In this document: positions 23,067 through 34,599 of the stretch, piece after piece
How positions within the stretch are numbered: position 1 is the first letter of the stretch
Layout of the letters: every line of letters begins with the position of its first letter
NCBI RefSeq assembly: GCF_008831285.2
Contig: NC_045139.1
Coordinates: 7,534,204-7,598,203, forward strand
Direction of reading: 5' to 3'
Origin: Nymphaea colorata
Taxonomy: Eukaryota; Streptophyta; Magnoliopsida; Nymphaeales; Nymphaeaceae
DNA length: 64,000 nucleotides
Program-made: the position numbers and the translations under genes
Notes under the pieces: model-generated
Told to the model about the DNA's origin: nothing
The model's input: the letters and a program-made list of their open reading frames with translations, nothing else
Database searches by the model: none

Positions 23067-24020
23067 CAAAAATGTCATTAAAAATAATGATGACATTGAT
23101 ATCCATAAGTAGGGTCATCAACTTGTCATTACCAAAAAAAAAAATAATAATATTTAAAATTTCTTGCAAAGGGAGAAAGTGTTCTCAAGTAATCGATCTT
23201 TAAGGTCGATGGTAGCCTTCTTTGGCAAAAAGTCTTGTTAAATTATGTTAAACCTCATACTTATCGTATATGTTATGTTTTCTAGCATGGTATCGAAGCA
23301 AGATGATCCCTACATGTTGCATGCCAAATGAATTAATCTTAATCTTATAGTGATTATCAAGTTAGGATGAAAAACGAAAGGATGGATTATGACAAAAAGT
23401 TGGCTTGTTCAACCTTCCCAAACTTTTCCAGGACAACTTGGACTTTCAAATACGTTGTCTAGTTTGAGGGAGGATGAGAATATAAGGCATTACGTAAAGT
23501 AATTAAAGTTACAAAATAAGATTTTCACTACAAGAGGGAGGTTGTTATTATTAAAAATAATGTTGTGGTCTGTAAGGGAATGACATCTACGCTGGTAAAG
23601 AAGTCAAGAAAAATAATAATGGCATTGTTATCAACAAGGAGGGTCATCCATCAGGCATTGCAAAAAAACGAAAATCAATTGAAGTATCTCTTGGACTTTT
23701 CAAATGTCTTTAAGTTTGAGGGAGGATGAAAACGGAAAGCGGTATGCAAAATATCTAACATTATCAAATAGGACCTTTATAACAAAAGGAAAGCCATTAT
23801 CGTTAACGATCATAATCTGATCCATAAGGAAATTATACCTATGGAGGTAAAGACACCAAACAAAATAATAATAGTGTTGTTATCAACAAAAAGGGCCATT
23901 GACTTGGAGTTGCAAAAAAAAAAGGAGAAATATCTAGAGATTATGAAAAACAAAGAGTATAAATATCAAATCTCATCCTATCGATCCTTGAGGCCGATGG
24001 TGGCCTTCCATGGTGAAAAA
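22960..24020 (+). repeat. Degenerate tandem repeat, three copies
   Basis: A module with TTATCAACAAGG, CCATAAGGAAATGA, AAAATAATAATGGC and AGGGTCATC words recurs starting near 22,963, 23,510 and 23,758. A second module, CGATCTTTAAGGTCGATGGT at 23,198, recurs as CGATCCTTGAGGCCGATGGT at 23,981. Copies are strongly diverged. A (TA)n run sits in the first copy (23,036-23,064). The 138-codon frame at 23,841-24,257 overlaps the last copy and is not treated as a gene. Confidence 0.65.
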
Positions 24021-24259
24021 CTACATTACGTATCCTGCTTTTGTCATTTTTTAAACAGTGTTCATGTGTGCAGTAGTTGGTTTTCTTTTTATGTTTTTGA
24101 AGTAGAAAAGGAAACATTAGTCACTAATGAAGGTGAAATGCCAACAAAACCGTGCAGATGTCCTAGAACTTTCTGCTCTCATATTACAGGTGACCAACTA
24201 ACATTAAGTGAATATATGCAAGTGCAGAAATGTAAGAGCCAGAGATCCACCGAGTAAGA

Positions 24260-25555
24260 GTAACAGCTGCCCTCGGCATTAGTCAGGCCAACTAGGTTTG
24301 ACCGGCTGTGGTGTCATTGTGGTTGTATTGGGGTTTACACTGGCCTTTTTTTTATTTATGGGTGTGTATGAAAAAAGATCTAATGGAGGTTGATAGGGGG
24401 TGTTTTCTTTATTATTTTCAATTAAATAAATACATTATTTAAGATATCCTGCTTAGTTGATGCCTTAGCTATAATAGTTTGCTTGATTACATAAAAACTT
24501 TCAATAAAAACAATATTTATTAATTAATTAAATGCAATATTTTTGTGTGATATAATTTTAAATATTTCTATTCAAAAAGTGTATAGGCAATTATAGGAGC
24601 AACTGAATTTCAAGTGGTAAACCCACAAGATGTTTGCTGTCCACATTGAGATTGGGGAAAGAAGCAGTCTTGAATATACAGAGCTTTCCACTTGTAAGCA
24701 TCTTGCAAACTTGATAGTTGGGCACGTCTAGATGAGAATGGAGCTTGTTTGAGTCGTGAACTGGCTAAGAAAACATGGTCCGAGTCATAATTATCTTGGA
24801 ATTTGAAATGAGAATCATTTGAATGGCACGGGCCACTCAGATTTGCGAAGTGTAAAGTAAATGGCACAAGCTATTTCTAGAGACAATAATGCAAGTGATG
24901 CGTTCAACCTTTTTCCAATTTTGGGACTCAAATCAAAGCACGGCTGCGTGTTTGGTTGGTCAATAAAAAGTCGAATGTTTATTGGATATTTATGTATCTC
25001 TGAATCAGAGGTAAGAAATGACAACCGGATTCATTTTGGCTCTATTTTAGTTTCCATTTAATTACTGATTGTGGTCTAGGTCTTTTTATTTTGTTCCCGG
25101 ATCCAGGAGTTCCAAATTGTGTACAACACCCTGTTTAAGACATGAGTGAAGCTTGAAGTCTAGGCCTAATTCTGTTCCTCCTTTATGTTGTCTTCTACTT
25201 ATGTAGTTTGCATTGTAATTTTCTTTAGTTTGCACTTCCACAGCAATTAGGGTGAGGAACTGTAATCGCTATATCACTAACAAAAGCACAATGCACGGGC
25301 ACAAAGTATAATCAAAGGGGCCAATTGGAACACCAAGTGGACCAAACATATTCCCAAGGGCAAATTAAATGACCAAATCAAAGAATGAAGAGCTAGCCTG
25401 TGAGAGAGAAACTTACAAGTTATCTATGAGCTAGCATGTAAACAATGGGAGACGGATTGTAGTTAGGAAAAATTGGAAGAGGAATTTAGAAGAAAATTGA
25501 AGAAGAGAGAGAGAGTCAGAAATTTACAAAAAGATAATAAAGATATGAAGAAGAA
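24260..25555. other. Non-coding tract without recognised features
   Basis: I see short frames on both strands (for example 24,867-24,610 and 24,861-25,061) but no domain. A GA-rich run is near 25,500. Confidence 0.55.
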
Positions 25556-25559
25556 GGAG

Positions 25560-26800
25560 AGAAAACAACCAACTTGGTTCCAAAGCTTAATGTCCATGAG
25601 AATCAAACTGATGACAAACCTCTGGTTGACCCCGGCCTGAACAACACGGGTTCACCAGCTGCAAAACAGTTTCATGCCATAGGCTGCTAGGAACCAACTG
25701 AGAATAATGCAAAAAAGTTTAGCATAAGGAATAAAGAGAAAACAACAAATAGCAAAGTTGAGTATGAGGGAACAAAAGCAGGTGAGCTATAAAAGCACTA
25801 CGTGTGTAATACAGGGTAATAGAAAGAAACAAAGACAAATGAAGTTTTGCCCATAAATATATGCGAAAAATTGTGTGGTATCACTGTCATCATGTCAAAG
25901 CTTCATACCCCACTTTGATTAATTGTATCCCACATTGAGATACAAGCAGCCATTGCGTGTACAGTTGGGTTCCTTATTGCTTTTCCTTCACATGGAGCTT
26001 CTTCACCTTTCACGTGGGGGTTTGTGGCCTTAAACTACTAAGTACAGTGCCCTAAGGTTCCTTTACTAACCAAATTGTGCTTTGGGTAGCAAAGAAATAT
26101 GGCCCCATAGGGTGCCTTTACTGTGGTTTAATGTAAAGGAACCCTATGGGAACATATTTCTTTGCTACCCAAAACAGAATTTGGTTAGTAAAGGAACCCT
26201 AGGGCACACACCAGTAGTCTAAGGCCACCAGCCGCCACGTGAAAGGTGAAAAAGCTCCATATGAAGGAAAAGTAATAAGGAACCCCACTGTACACGCAAT
26301 GGCTGCTTGTATCTCAATGTGGCATACAATTAAGCAAAGTAGGGTCTGAAGCTTTGACATGATCACAGTGGTACCATAAATTCAACCAATTTTTCTCATA
26401 CATTTACAGGCAAAGCTTCATCTGTCTTCGTTTCTATTACTCTGTATTATACACGTAGTGCTTTAATAGCTCACCTGCTTTGTTACCTCACGTACTCAAC
26501 TTTGCTATTTGTTGTTTTCTCTTTATTCCTTATGCCAAACTTTTTTGCATTCTTCTCTGTTGGTTCCTAGCAGCCTACAGCATGAAACTATTTTGTAGGC
26601 GGTGAACTCATGTTATTCAGGCCCCTGCCACCTTGACCATTGATGAAACTGTACAAAACAACCATGGCATGAGTGTTTTGCTCTCACCCCCCATGGGGCT
26701 TCTGGTAAATTTTTGGGTCAACCTGCAAGTAAAAGGTCTGTCATCAGTTTGACTCTCATGGACATTAAGCTTTGGAACAAAGTTCAAAGGACAACCAGCA
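25560..26800. repeat. Large inverted duplication (hairpin-forming), arms about 0.5-0.65 kb
   Basis: The left arm (about 25,560-26,113) is the reverse complement of the right arm (about 26,133-26,800), with a centre near 26,123 of about 20 bp. Examples: GGTAGCAAAGAAATAT pairs with ATATTTCTTTGCTACC, and AGCTCACCTGCTTTGTT pairs with AACAAAAGCAGGTGAGCT. The right arm continues into the exon-like segment and the copia polyprotein. The left arm has an internal deletion in that part. Transcription through it would give a long double-stranded RNA stem. Confidence 0.85.
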
Positions 26801-26824
26801 ACTCAATTACCTCAGGGAACAAAG
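26621..26824 (+). pseudogene. Second exon-like segment joined to copia protease region
   Basis: Homologous to 8399-8603 with one C lost in a poly-C run. Downstream of that loss the frame is open and continues without a stop through GNKGTSKTGMALT into copia protease sequence. The donor-like CAAAG|GTACAA is retained but here is followed by retrotransposon sequence. Confidence 0.55.
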
Positions 26825-29740
26825 GTACAAGCAAAACAGGTATGGCCCTTACTATTGTTAATAACATTGAGGGTCAAGACTTGCAATGGGGAGTTGACTC
26901 AGGGGTGACTGATCACATGGCCAATAAATATTCTCTCTTAAGTTCCTATTATCGTTCTAGAGATATTTGTCTTGTAGCTGCTGCCAATGGGGCTCCTATA
27001 GCAATGAAAGGAGCAGGTAAAATAGATTTTTTTAACAAAAATTACACAAGCAATGTGTTTGTTATGCCTAAGCTTACTACCAATCTTCTATCGGTTGCTA
27101 AAATTACTAAGGAATTAAATTACAATGTAGTATTTTCTGCTATGAATTTTATTTTTCATAATCAGACAACTGAGAAGCCAATTGGTGAAAGGCAACCCAT
27201 CAATGGACTCTATCAAATAAAAACTATGAATCATGCCAACAATGGAGAAATCAGACATCAAAGGATAGGACATCCATCTTCTAGAATTTTGGATTATTTA
27301 TTTCCTAATCTTTGCCTCAATGTAGAGAGTGAGAAATATGCAAATCTGCTATAATAACTAGTAGTAAATTTTTTTACCTGATTTTATTAGCCAAAAACCA
27401 TTTGATTTGATACACTCTAATGTTTGGGGCCCTGTGCCTATTGATTATATGGATGGATTTCGTTACTGTGTGCTTTCTATTGATGATTTTCTTGGACTAC
27501 TTGGGTCTATTTTATGAAAAATAAGTCTGAAGTACTCTCTCACTTTAAAATTTTTTACAAAATGATTGCAACTCGATATGTATTGACAATTAAAAGTTTA
27601 AGATTGACAATGATATCGAATATAAAAATTGATTTCAAATTCTTTCTTGGTGAACATGGTATTATACAAGACACATATTATGTAGATACACTCCAACAAA
27701 ATGGTGTATCCGAAAAGAAAAACAGACATTTACTCGAAGTTGCAAGAAGTTTCTTATTTCAGACGAATGTACCAAAAAATTATTGGAATATGTTATTTCC
27801 ACAACATGCTATATTATTAATAGGACTCCAAGCAAATTGTTGAACTACCTCAGTCCTATCAAGCATCTCATAGGATCTTAACCTAAGCTTGTTCATCTTC
27901 AGGTGTTTGAATGTGTTACACACGTGTGGCAACATCAATCAAAAAGAGACAAGTTAAGTCCATGGTCTATTAAATGCATTTTTGTGGGTTATGATATGCA
28001 AAGTAAAGGGTACCTTTGTTACAACCATGCCTCTAGAAACAATTTCATTTCTTGTAATGTGCATTTCAATGAATCCATCTCTTACTTTAACATCAATATT
28101 GATGGCAAGAGTCAGAGGGAGCCCACTTACCCCTCTTTTCATGATTATGATGACTTGTTTATAATTGTCGTTGATGTACACAGAACCAATAATGCAACTC
28201 ATGTTGAGAATGAAACCCCCTCCAAAAGATCAGAAAGAATTTGGTTGCTCCTTCATGCTTAGTAGATTATGAAATCTACCCAATCAACAAGTATGTGTCC
28301 TCCAATCAAATTTCTAACTTCCATGTCAAGCTTATTAGAAATCTTGATAATATTCAAGAGCACAAATCATTTCAAGAGGCTCAAGAACATCCTAATTGGA
28401 GTAAGGCTATGGTCGAAGAGCTAGAAGCTCTAAGGCGAAACAGAACATGGGAAGTTTTCATTGCATCAAAGAACACAAACATAGTGGGGTAAAAATGACA
28501 TTATACGGTAAAATACAAAAGCGAAGGAACCTTGGAAAGATACAAGGTGTGTCTAGTGGCTAAAGGATTGGATTATGAAAAAACATTTGCTCTTGTCGCA
28601 ATGATGAATACATTGAGAATATTGTTTTCTATTGCTTCCAACTTGAATTGGAGTCTTCATCAACTAGATGTCAAAAACACATTTTTACAAGAACTCAATG
28701 AAGAAATTTATGTCTTTACCTCGAGGTCATCCAAATGAAAGGAAATGAAGAATCTGCAAATTCAATAAAACCATATATGGCTTAAAACAATCTCCTAGAG
28801 ATTAGTATGTAAAGTTGAGTCAGGCATTGGAAAAAGCATGGTACCACAAATGTCACACAGACAATAGTTTATTTGTCAAAAAACTTGGAGGGAACATCAC
28901 TATGGTCTTCATTTACGTGGATGACATAGTTGTGACTGGAAATGACGCAGAAGGCATTTAGATTATGAAAGACTATTTAACAAAAACCTTGGACATAAAA
29001 GATTGAGAAAACTCAAATAATTTCTTGGCATAGAAGTTGCTCAATCACACAAAGGTATCTTGCTATGTCAAAAAAAGTATGCATTAGATATTTTAAAAGA
29101 GACTGAAAAAATGGGCGACCGGCAGACACTCTTATTGAACCATACCTCAAATTGAGTCATGTGACGATGAACCACAAGTTGAAAAAGAAAGGTTCAAATG
29201 ACTTGAAGGTAAGTTGACATATCTATCTGTTACTCGTGCTAACATTTTTTACGTTATGAATGTCATCAGCAGATACATTCCGAGTCCTAGAGAGTCTCAC
29301 ATGAAAGCAGTTGATCGCATCCTAAAAATACATGAAGAGTATTCCAAGGCAGGGACATTGATACGTAAGAAACAAAAGCATTGACATTGTTGGTTTTATT
29401 GATGTTGATTGGGCAGGTGACACTAGTGACAGAAGATCTACCACAATATATTGTGTTTTTGTCGGAGGAAAACTAGTAGCATGGAAAAGCAAGAAACAGA
29501 GAGTGGTGGTTAAGTCTAGTGCAGAAGCATAGTACCGTGCAATGACATCTGGTGCCAGTGAGCTCACAAGGACTAAGAACCTAGTTGAAGAGTTGGGTTT
29601 TAGGATTACCAAGCCAATAGACATGTTTTGTGACAACATGGCTGCAATGCACATCTACAAACCTTGTATTTCATGAGAGAACCAAACATTTTAAGATCAA
29701 TTGTCATTACATTAGAGAGAAAGTCACATCTATATTGGAC
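26713..29740 (+). pseudogene. Degenerate Ty1/copia polyprotein (protease, integrase, RT, RNase H)
   Basis: Domains are in copia order. Protease: WGVDSGVTDHM near 26,888. GAG-pre-integrase: HQRIGHPSS near 27,257. Integrase core pieces, for example HSNVWGP near 27,418 and DTLQQNGVSEKKNRHLLE near 27,690. RVT_2 from about 28,370 with NWSLHQLDVKNTFL. A YVDD box near 28,916. RNase H from about 29,390 with DVDWAGD, SSAEA and FCDNMAAMHI. At least six stops or frameshifts separate them, for example after 27,354, 27,843, 28,262 and 28,492 and at the TAG after SSAEA near 29,531. I find no flanking LTR pair, primer site or polypurine tract. The element is dead. Confidence 0.88.
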
Positions 29741-29789
29741 TAAGGCATTCTTAAGTGTGTTAACTTGCATTAGAGACGTCATAGCTATC

Positions 29790-30800
29790 TACCATGTTGT
29801 GCATATATATTGGCACCAGCTTGTACTAAGATTGTGAAGTCGCAACTCCTTCATCTGCTAACTGCATTGATGTAAGGTCCGTCTAGTTATCGAGATGGAG
29901 GTAGTAGTAGTCAATGCATGTGCTGTAGGAAACATGCTGCCATTGCAGCAGTTGGCAGATGGCTCTCCGGACATCCTCAACGAAGCAGTCGTCATGAGGC
30001 TTCGAATGAGCAACTTGACGAGTCCTAAACACAGCTGTCGTGACTGGAGTCTTCATTGCAACCCTATCATTCTCGACGTTGTTGAACCCGCCTGGTGGTG
30101 TGCACGTAAGATGGTCCTCAAGCAGGGAAGTCTATCCTGAGGACCCACCCTTTCTTTCTGGCCTTCTTCACTTTTAACGTGGTTGCATTGCTCACCTCAC
30201 TTGTAATTGTTTTCATACAATCCATATCGGTCGTCTTCTCTAGAGACAGGCTCATCCATCGGTGGGATGTCTTCAGAACACTATTGACTTTGTCCACTAC
30301 ATCCATCCCAATGGACTATGAGGCTTCAGATGAGCAACTTCAAGGGGTCCTAAACATGGCCATATCAGTGGTCTTCACCAAAGACAGCCTCATCCATCGG
30401 TGAGATGTCTTCAAAACATTATTGACATTGTTCACTACATGCATCCCAATTGACTATGTGACAGTTGTATGGATGATATGCTTTTCTGGAAGAAAAAAGA
30501 CTGCATTAGTGGTTACTTTGTCGATAGTTGTTGGGGCCATCACGGAGATCGTTCCATGTTACCTCTTACGGAAGCAGAGAATCAGGAGGGAGCTCAACAT
30601 GATCAATTATTCATGTGGACTGTAAGAAAAGTGAAAGGCTCCAGCCTCTATGGTCGACATCGCCTAAAGTGGAGACCTGCAAGTATTGAAGCAGAAAAAA
30701 GGCTGAGCAGAGGTTTAGGTTTCTCTTTTTCTTTTTCTTTTTTTTGTCATAATTTTGTATTTTGATATTACTGGTGAAACTTGAATTATTTGAATTATAG
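29790..30800 (+). pseudogene. Broken ankyrin/PGG-type gene, collinear parent of arrays A and B
   Basis: A start-like MEVVVVNACAVGNMLPLQQ at 29,895 is followed by PDILNEA, typical of the first ankyrin helix pair region. The middle of the gene is missing. Then comes HPFFLAFFTFNVVALLTSL (near 30,145, the B-array piece), a partly repeated block with DRLIHRWDVF at about 30,245 and DSLIHR at 30,385, and KKTALVVTLSIVVGAITEIV with RIRRELNMINYSCGL at about 30,490-30,625 (the A-array piece). Two hydrophobic helices near the C-terminus fit a PGG domain. Stops and frameshifts occur, for example before the HPFF segment and after LIHR. It adjoins the RNase H end of the copia element. The family assignment is moderate; the homology to both arrays is direct. 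Confidence 0.6.
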
Positions 30801-30859
30801 GAACTCTCTCTCTCTCTCTCCATAATTTCAGTACAACAAAACCTATCACTGTTGAAAAG

Positions 30860-31420
30860 AAACATCTATCATCTAGAAAATTTGTGTCAACCTTCTTTTT
30901 TGTATGTCCAATTTTTTCTAAATCATCTCTAGTAATGATCATTCATCCACTTGTAGGAGCACAGACTCCTTGTTTCGTTGATGAGAAACAAAGTTTGTTC
31001 ATAATACCTCTTTCTAAACCTAATTATTTTACAGCAAAACTTTTGGAACCACCTCAATCAAAGAGGTTTCAAGCAATATAGGGCCCTTTTAATCTGCATA
31101 TTATGCCCTTATGATCAAAGATTCTGTGTGGAAGCTCTAGGCACACCTCATTATTAAGATCTCCACTTAAAATGTCAGTCTTTAGTTAAGTAATCATGAG
31201 TTCCAACCTTTTGAGGTCGCCACAGCTGCCATTGTCTTTATAGCAATCATATGGGCTGGTAGAGCAAAAGTCTCAAACCAATCCCAAATTGTTGATTTGG
31301 TGCTCAATTGTTTCATCTGGCTTTGTTTTAAACTTGTACACCAATTTTCAACCAACAACATTTTTCCCAGCAAGAAATTTCACTAATCGGCATGTCCTTA
31401 TTCTTTCCAAAGAACTGAAC
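30860..31420 (-). pseudogene. Antisense copia-type reverse transcriptase fragment, copy 2
   Basis: Counterpart of 18,050-18,620 with many substitutions. Minus-strand reading retains TRDDLEKIGHTKKKVDTNFL and degenerate versions of the other RVT_2 motifs. It is fused on the left to the TC-rich and CACTA-like tail of the A-type unit at about 30,860. Confidence 0.72.
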
Positions 31421-31599
31421 TCTTTCAGCCATTGCCGCATTGTCACTCTTCTTTAGATACTATTCTTCATAGGATTCATGATTCAATACAGAAGCAAACT
31501 AAAGCAAGATATGCCAAATGTTTCGGAGAGATCTAGTGGGAGGGAAAAGGTAGGAGGAATAAAAAATCTTTAAGAACTATTACATACCCAAGGATGCAT

Positions 31600-31881
31600 A
31601 GGGACAACGGATCTGAAGTTATGAAACTTTGCTCTTGGAGTGTGGGCTTAAGATAATTTAAGTCGGCATCTATCATCTCCATCTTTACAGATTCAGATTC
31701 ACTGGGAAAAGGTATGCCAACAAGTCCTTGTTCTCTTGTTCCATACTTTGGTTTTGTTCAAATATTTTGCTCTCAAATCTGCCTCGAATATTAGGTTCTC
31801 CAAGATCGCAAGTATTGGACTCACCATACTAAGTTTTTCCAATAGCATATGAGATAAAGGGGAATAAATTACATCTACCAT
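31600..31881 (-). pseudogene. Unrecognised minus-strand coding-like tract, copy 2
   Basis: Corresponds to 18,640-19,080. Keeps LIFEADLRAKYLNKTKVW but is truncated by a stop soon after TCWHTFSQ. No family is recognised. Confidence 0.35.
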
Positions 31882-32066
31882 TTTAAATCTGCTTCATTTG
31901 GATGAAACAAGGCTATATTTATGAAAAACCACATATTTTGAAGTCACATTTTCTTCCCAATGGGATCACGACATTTTTACACTTTCTTCTGAAAATTCCA
32001 AAAAGCAACATTTTCCTGCGAAGGGAGAACACTTATGTTTTGGTTGTTGGTATCAATGCAAACAAG

Positions 32067-32240
32067 CAGGGGCGGAGGGAGGGGGGGCGCCTAGGCCATG
32101 GCCCCACCCTGGTAAAATGAAAAAAAAACTTTTACATTGAAAAAAAAATTATTTTTTAATTCCTCTATGTATTTTTTAGATTTAAATTTAGTTTGGCCCT
32201 ACCCAGATCCAGAGGTTGGACTGTTCTGGCTCCGCCACTG
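32067..32240. mobile_element. hAT-like MITE inserted after duplication 3
   Basis: Starts CAGGGGCGGAG and ends CTCCGCCACTG. It is flanked by CAAACAAG on both sides (32,059-32,066 and 32,241-32,248). The paralogous site near 19,276 has a single CAAACAAG and no insert, so this is a clean empty-site comparison with an 8-bp target duplication. Confidence 0.82.
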
Positions 32241-32710
32241 CAAACAAGTATGTCAACTTGTAGTTGGGCGTTCTTCCATATAACTTCTAGTAGTGTGAAG
32301 TTCCCTTCAGAGCTCCAGATGGCAAGATTGATTTATTTGTAACAAGTATGACGTTAATCATTATAAAGAGTTTGAAATAGGTCACAGTCCAAGCCCAACA
32401 AAACGGTTTATGAATGAAAGTTAACCGGTCACATGCAGCCAGTGATCCATTAGCTGCTGATAAAAATCATGTAACGGTTTCCCTTATTTTCACCAATTCA
32501 GAGAGAAGCAGAGTTTGACGGCAGAATCAGACGGTGAACAAAATTGAGGACTTTCATATCGGAACCCATCTGCTGTCAATATAAAACAGCAAAAACTTAA
32601 TAGATCAAGTGAAACACTAATAAATAGGTAATAACAAACAATAGCCTTTAGAAGTGAAGGCCATAATGTAGAAAAAGATTTTCAAGGCCTATTTTCTGAA
32701 AAAGGAACCC

Positions 32711-32965
32711 ATGGACGTGGACAACTTCCAAATTGGCAGTCTCAGGATTGAGATTCCTAAACAATTCGGCTTTGTTGCTAGGAATTGGAATGGCTATCTT
32801 CTTCTAAGTTATTCCAGTAACTATGAACACAACTTCAACTCTGCTGGCAATCATGTTTGCTCAAGTTCAAAACTGGCTTCTGTAAACTTTGAGTTGGAGA
32901 CATATGACTGGCTTGAACTTGAAACATATGTATTGTTTTCCTTTGTCTGGATGTTGCTCGATTGA
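32711..32965 (+). CDS. Hypothetical 84-residue protein, copy 2 (doubtful)
   Basis: Same translated sequence as 19,776-20,030. No domain recognised and no upstream regulatory evidence. Listed because the frame is intact twice. Confidence 0.3.
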   Translation: MDVDNFQIGSLRIEIPKQFGFVARNWNGYLLLSYSSNYEHNFNSAGNHVCSSSKLASVNFELETYDWLELETYVLFSFVWMLLD

Positions 32966-33077
32966 AACCAAGGCATGCTAACTACAAAAGAAAAGAGAGA
33001 CTTCCAGTGTGATTCTTCTGAGTTCAAGTTATTACGTTCTTCTTAGTTTTTAGAAACTAGAGGCATTTCTTGGTTAC

Positions 33078-33175
33078 TCAATGTACGGCAGGAGAGACTG
33101 GAGAAGGAGATGGAGATAAAAAGGGTTCGTCAACAACTACTATTGGCTGAAGCAAAAGGAAAGGAGAGCATTGCA
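33078..33175 (+). pseudogene. Exon-like charged helical segment
   Basis: Read in the frame giving RQERLEKEMEIKRVRQQLLL and then AEAKGKESIA before a stop. This is a heptad-like charged helix of the sort found at the end of plant coiled-coil or myb/NAM-associated proteins. It is mostly deleted in the other copy of the duplication. It may be the last exon of the ancestral gene that also gave the 84-residue frame. Family unknown. Confidence 0.35.
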
Positions 33176-34112
33176 TGATCCTTTCTGTATTCAGTTGTTC
33201 TGTTGGCAAATGCTGCCGCTTTCTCTTCCCCTGGCTGATATTTGGAGCATGGTTCGCAGATACCATATGCGTCAATTTTGTAGTTTAGATTTGTGGTTCA
33301 AGAAATAAATGGCCATGTTGGAGCTTTATTCAGCAAACATGAACCCGGTGACCCGTTGATGGGAGACTAAACTGGGAAGACCATCAGCTTGCTTCACGTT
33401 TCAAGTGGTCTGTTTTTTTTTTTTTCACTTGGAGAGCTTCTGGCTGTCCTGTCTATCATGGGTCTTATTCTATTAAAGAAAGTTTCACGCCAAAAGGCAC
33501 CTAATTTTTTAGTTGAAAAGTATTCTTTTCAAAAATTTTAAAAATAGCCTCTCAACATCTCATCCGTCTACAATTAGCTGCTTTAATGTCTGGATTCTAT
33601 CAATGAGTGCCCTGAGTTAGAGATATCTCCCTCATCTTGTTACTTTACCTTTCTTCTTTCTTACGTTAGATTGCACATGGATGTTCTCCTATCAGGGCTG
33701 CAGTTGACCTTTCTGGACAAGCTCAAACTTCGTTTTTGAGAAAAAATGAAACTAAAGTACTGAAGGAGGTAGGGAACCAATGCAAAATACATGAGGGTAA
33801 GGTTATCAATTTGTGTATGCAATCCATGCTTCATGAGCGACGTAGGTGAAGGTGGTTGTTTGGCACGTATTTGTAAAATTCCAAATATTAGGGTGTCCTC
33901 TTAAAACGGCTCAAATGTTTGAGCTGCTACCTCTATCTATTGTTGGTTTGAAAATTTTGCATGCCTTTTTTTTCTAATTCAAATACAAGCGTAAATTATG
34001 TTATGTTATTGGTTTAAAGTTAACCTTGATTTTATGAAATATTCTTTTACTAAACTGGGAAGATGCATGATCTTTTGTAAAGAGCGTTTTCTATTCTAGC
34101 AAGTCATTAGAT

Positions 34113-34219
34113 AAAAGTGGAGCTACATATGAGCTGGTGCGGGTAACTTCATTCTATGTTCATTCATTGTTTTGCTAACCTCTTCAAATATCCAGACATT
34201 TTTCTAGCTCCACCACTGC
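34113..34219. mobile_element. hAT-like MITE, short and diverged
   Basis: The inner ends GTGGAGCTAC and TAGCTCCACCACTG are inverted repeats of the CAGTGGCGGAGC family. CATTAGAT and CATTAGAC flank the stretch (34,105-34,112 and 34,220-34,227), consistent with an 8-bp target duplication. Confidence 0.55.
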
Positions 34220-34445
34220 CATTAGACCTTTCTGTGGTAAATTTTTTGGAAGAAATCAAACGGGCTGGTGAAAGGAAACTTCTCAGCCAATAGTTGCATA
34301 TCGACCCCAGCGTGTTTGCATGTTTGGGCCGAACACATGTTTGGCCCTCTCTCTCCCCGATGAGGGCCTTCTGTTAGTAGGCCAGGGGAACCATGTCCTG
34401 CAGATGGGAAGAACATGTATTTGGCTGGAACACATAACCTCCTCC

Positions 34446-34596
34446 CAGTAGCGGAGCTACGTATATGCAGTCTCTTATGTCTTTGCTTTTTATTGGTACT
34501 CTCAAAATTTTGTCTATTTATATGGAGTGGTGCCCCTTAAGATTCTGAGGTTTTTAATTAGTGCCCCTCAGCCCAAAATTCCTCGCTTCACCACTG
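34446..34596. mobile_element. hAT-like MITE remnant
   Basis: Begins CAGTAGCGGAGCTACG and ends CGCTTCACCACTG, a diverged inverted repeat of the same family. No target duplication can be recognised. Confidence 0.45.
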
Positions 34597-34599
34597 CAC

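Larger units (their letters stand above)
32249..33606 (+). repeat. Segmental duplication 3, copy 2
   Basis: Counterpart of 19,300-20,628. It lacks about 18 bp present near 19,446-19,466 and keeps a segment that copy 1 lost at 33,107-33,175. Nearly identical between about 32,262 and 33,075. Confidence 0.85.

Noticed and set aside
23841-24257. 138-codon plus-strand frame
   Set aside because: It overlaps the last copy of a degenerate tandem repeat, is lysine-rich from poly-A words, and has no recognised domain.
32067-32240. Mutator-like assignment of the CAGKGGCGGAG MITEs, from a possible 10-bp duplication TGCAAACAAG
   Set aside because: The extra TG belongs to the inverted terminal CCACTG. 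Other copies give 8 bp (CTCATAAT, CATTAGAY), which fits hAT better.
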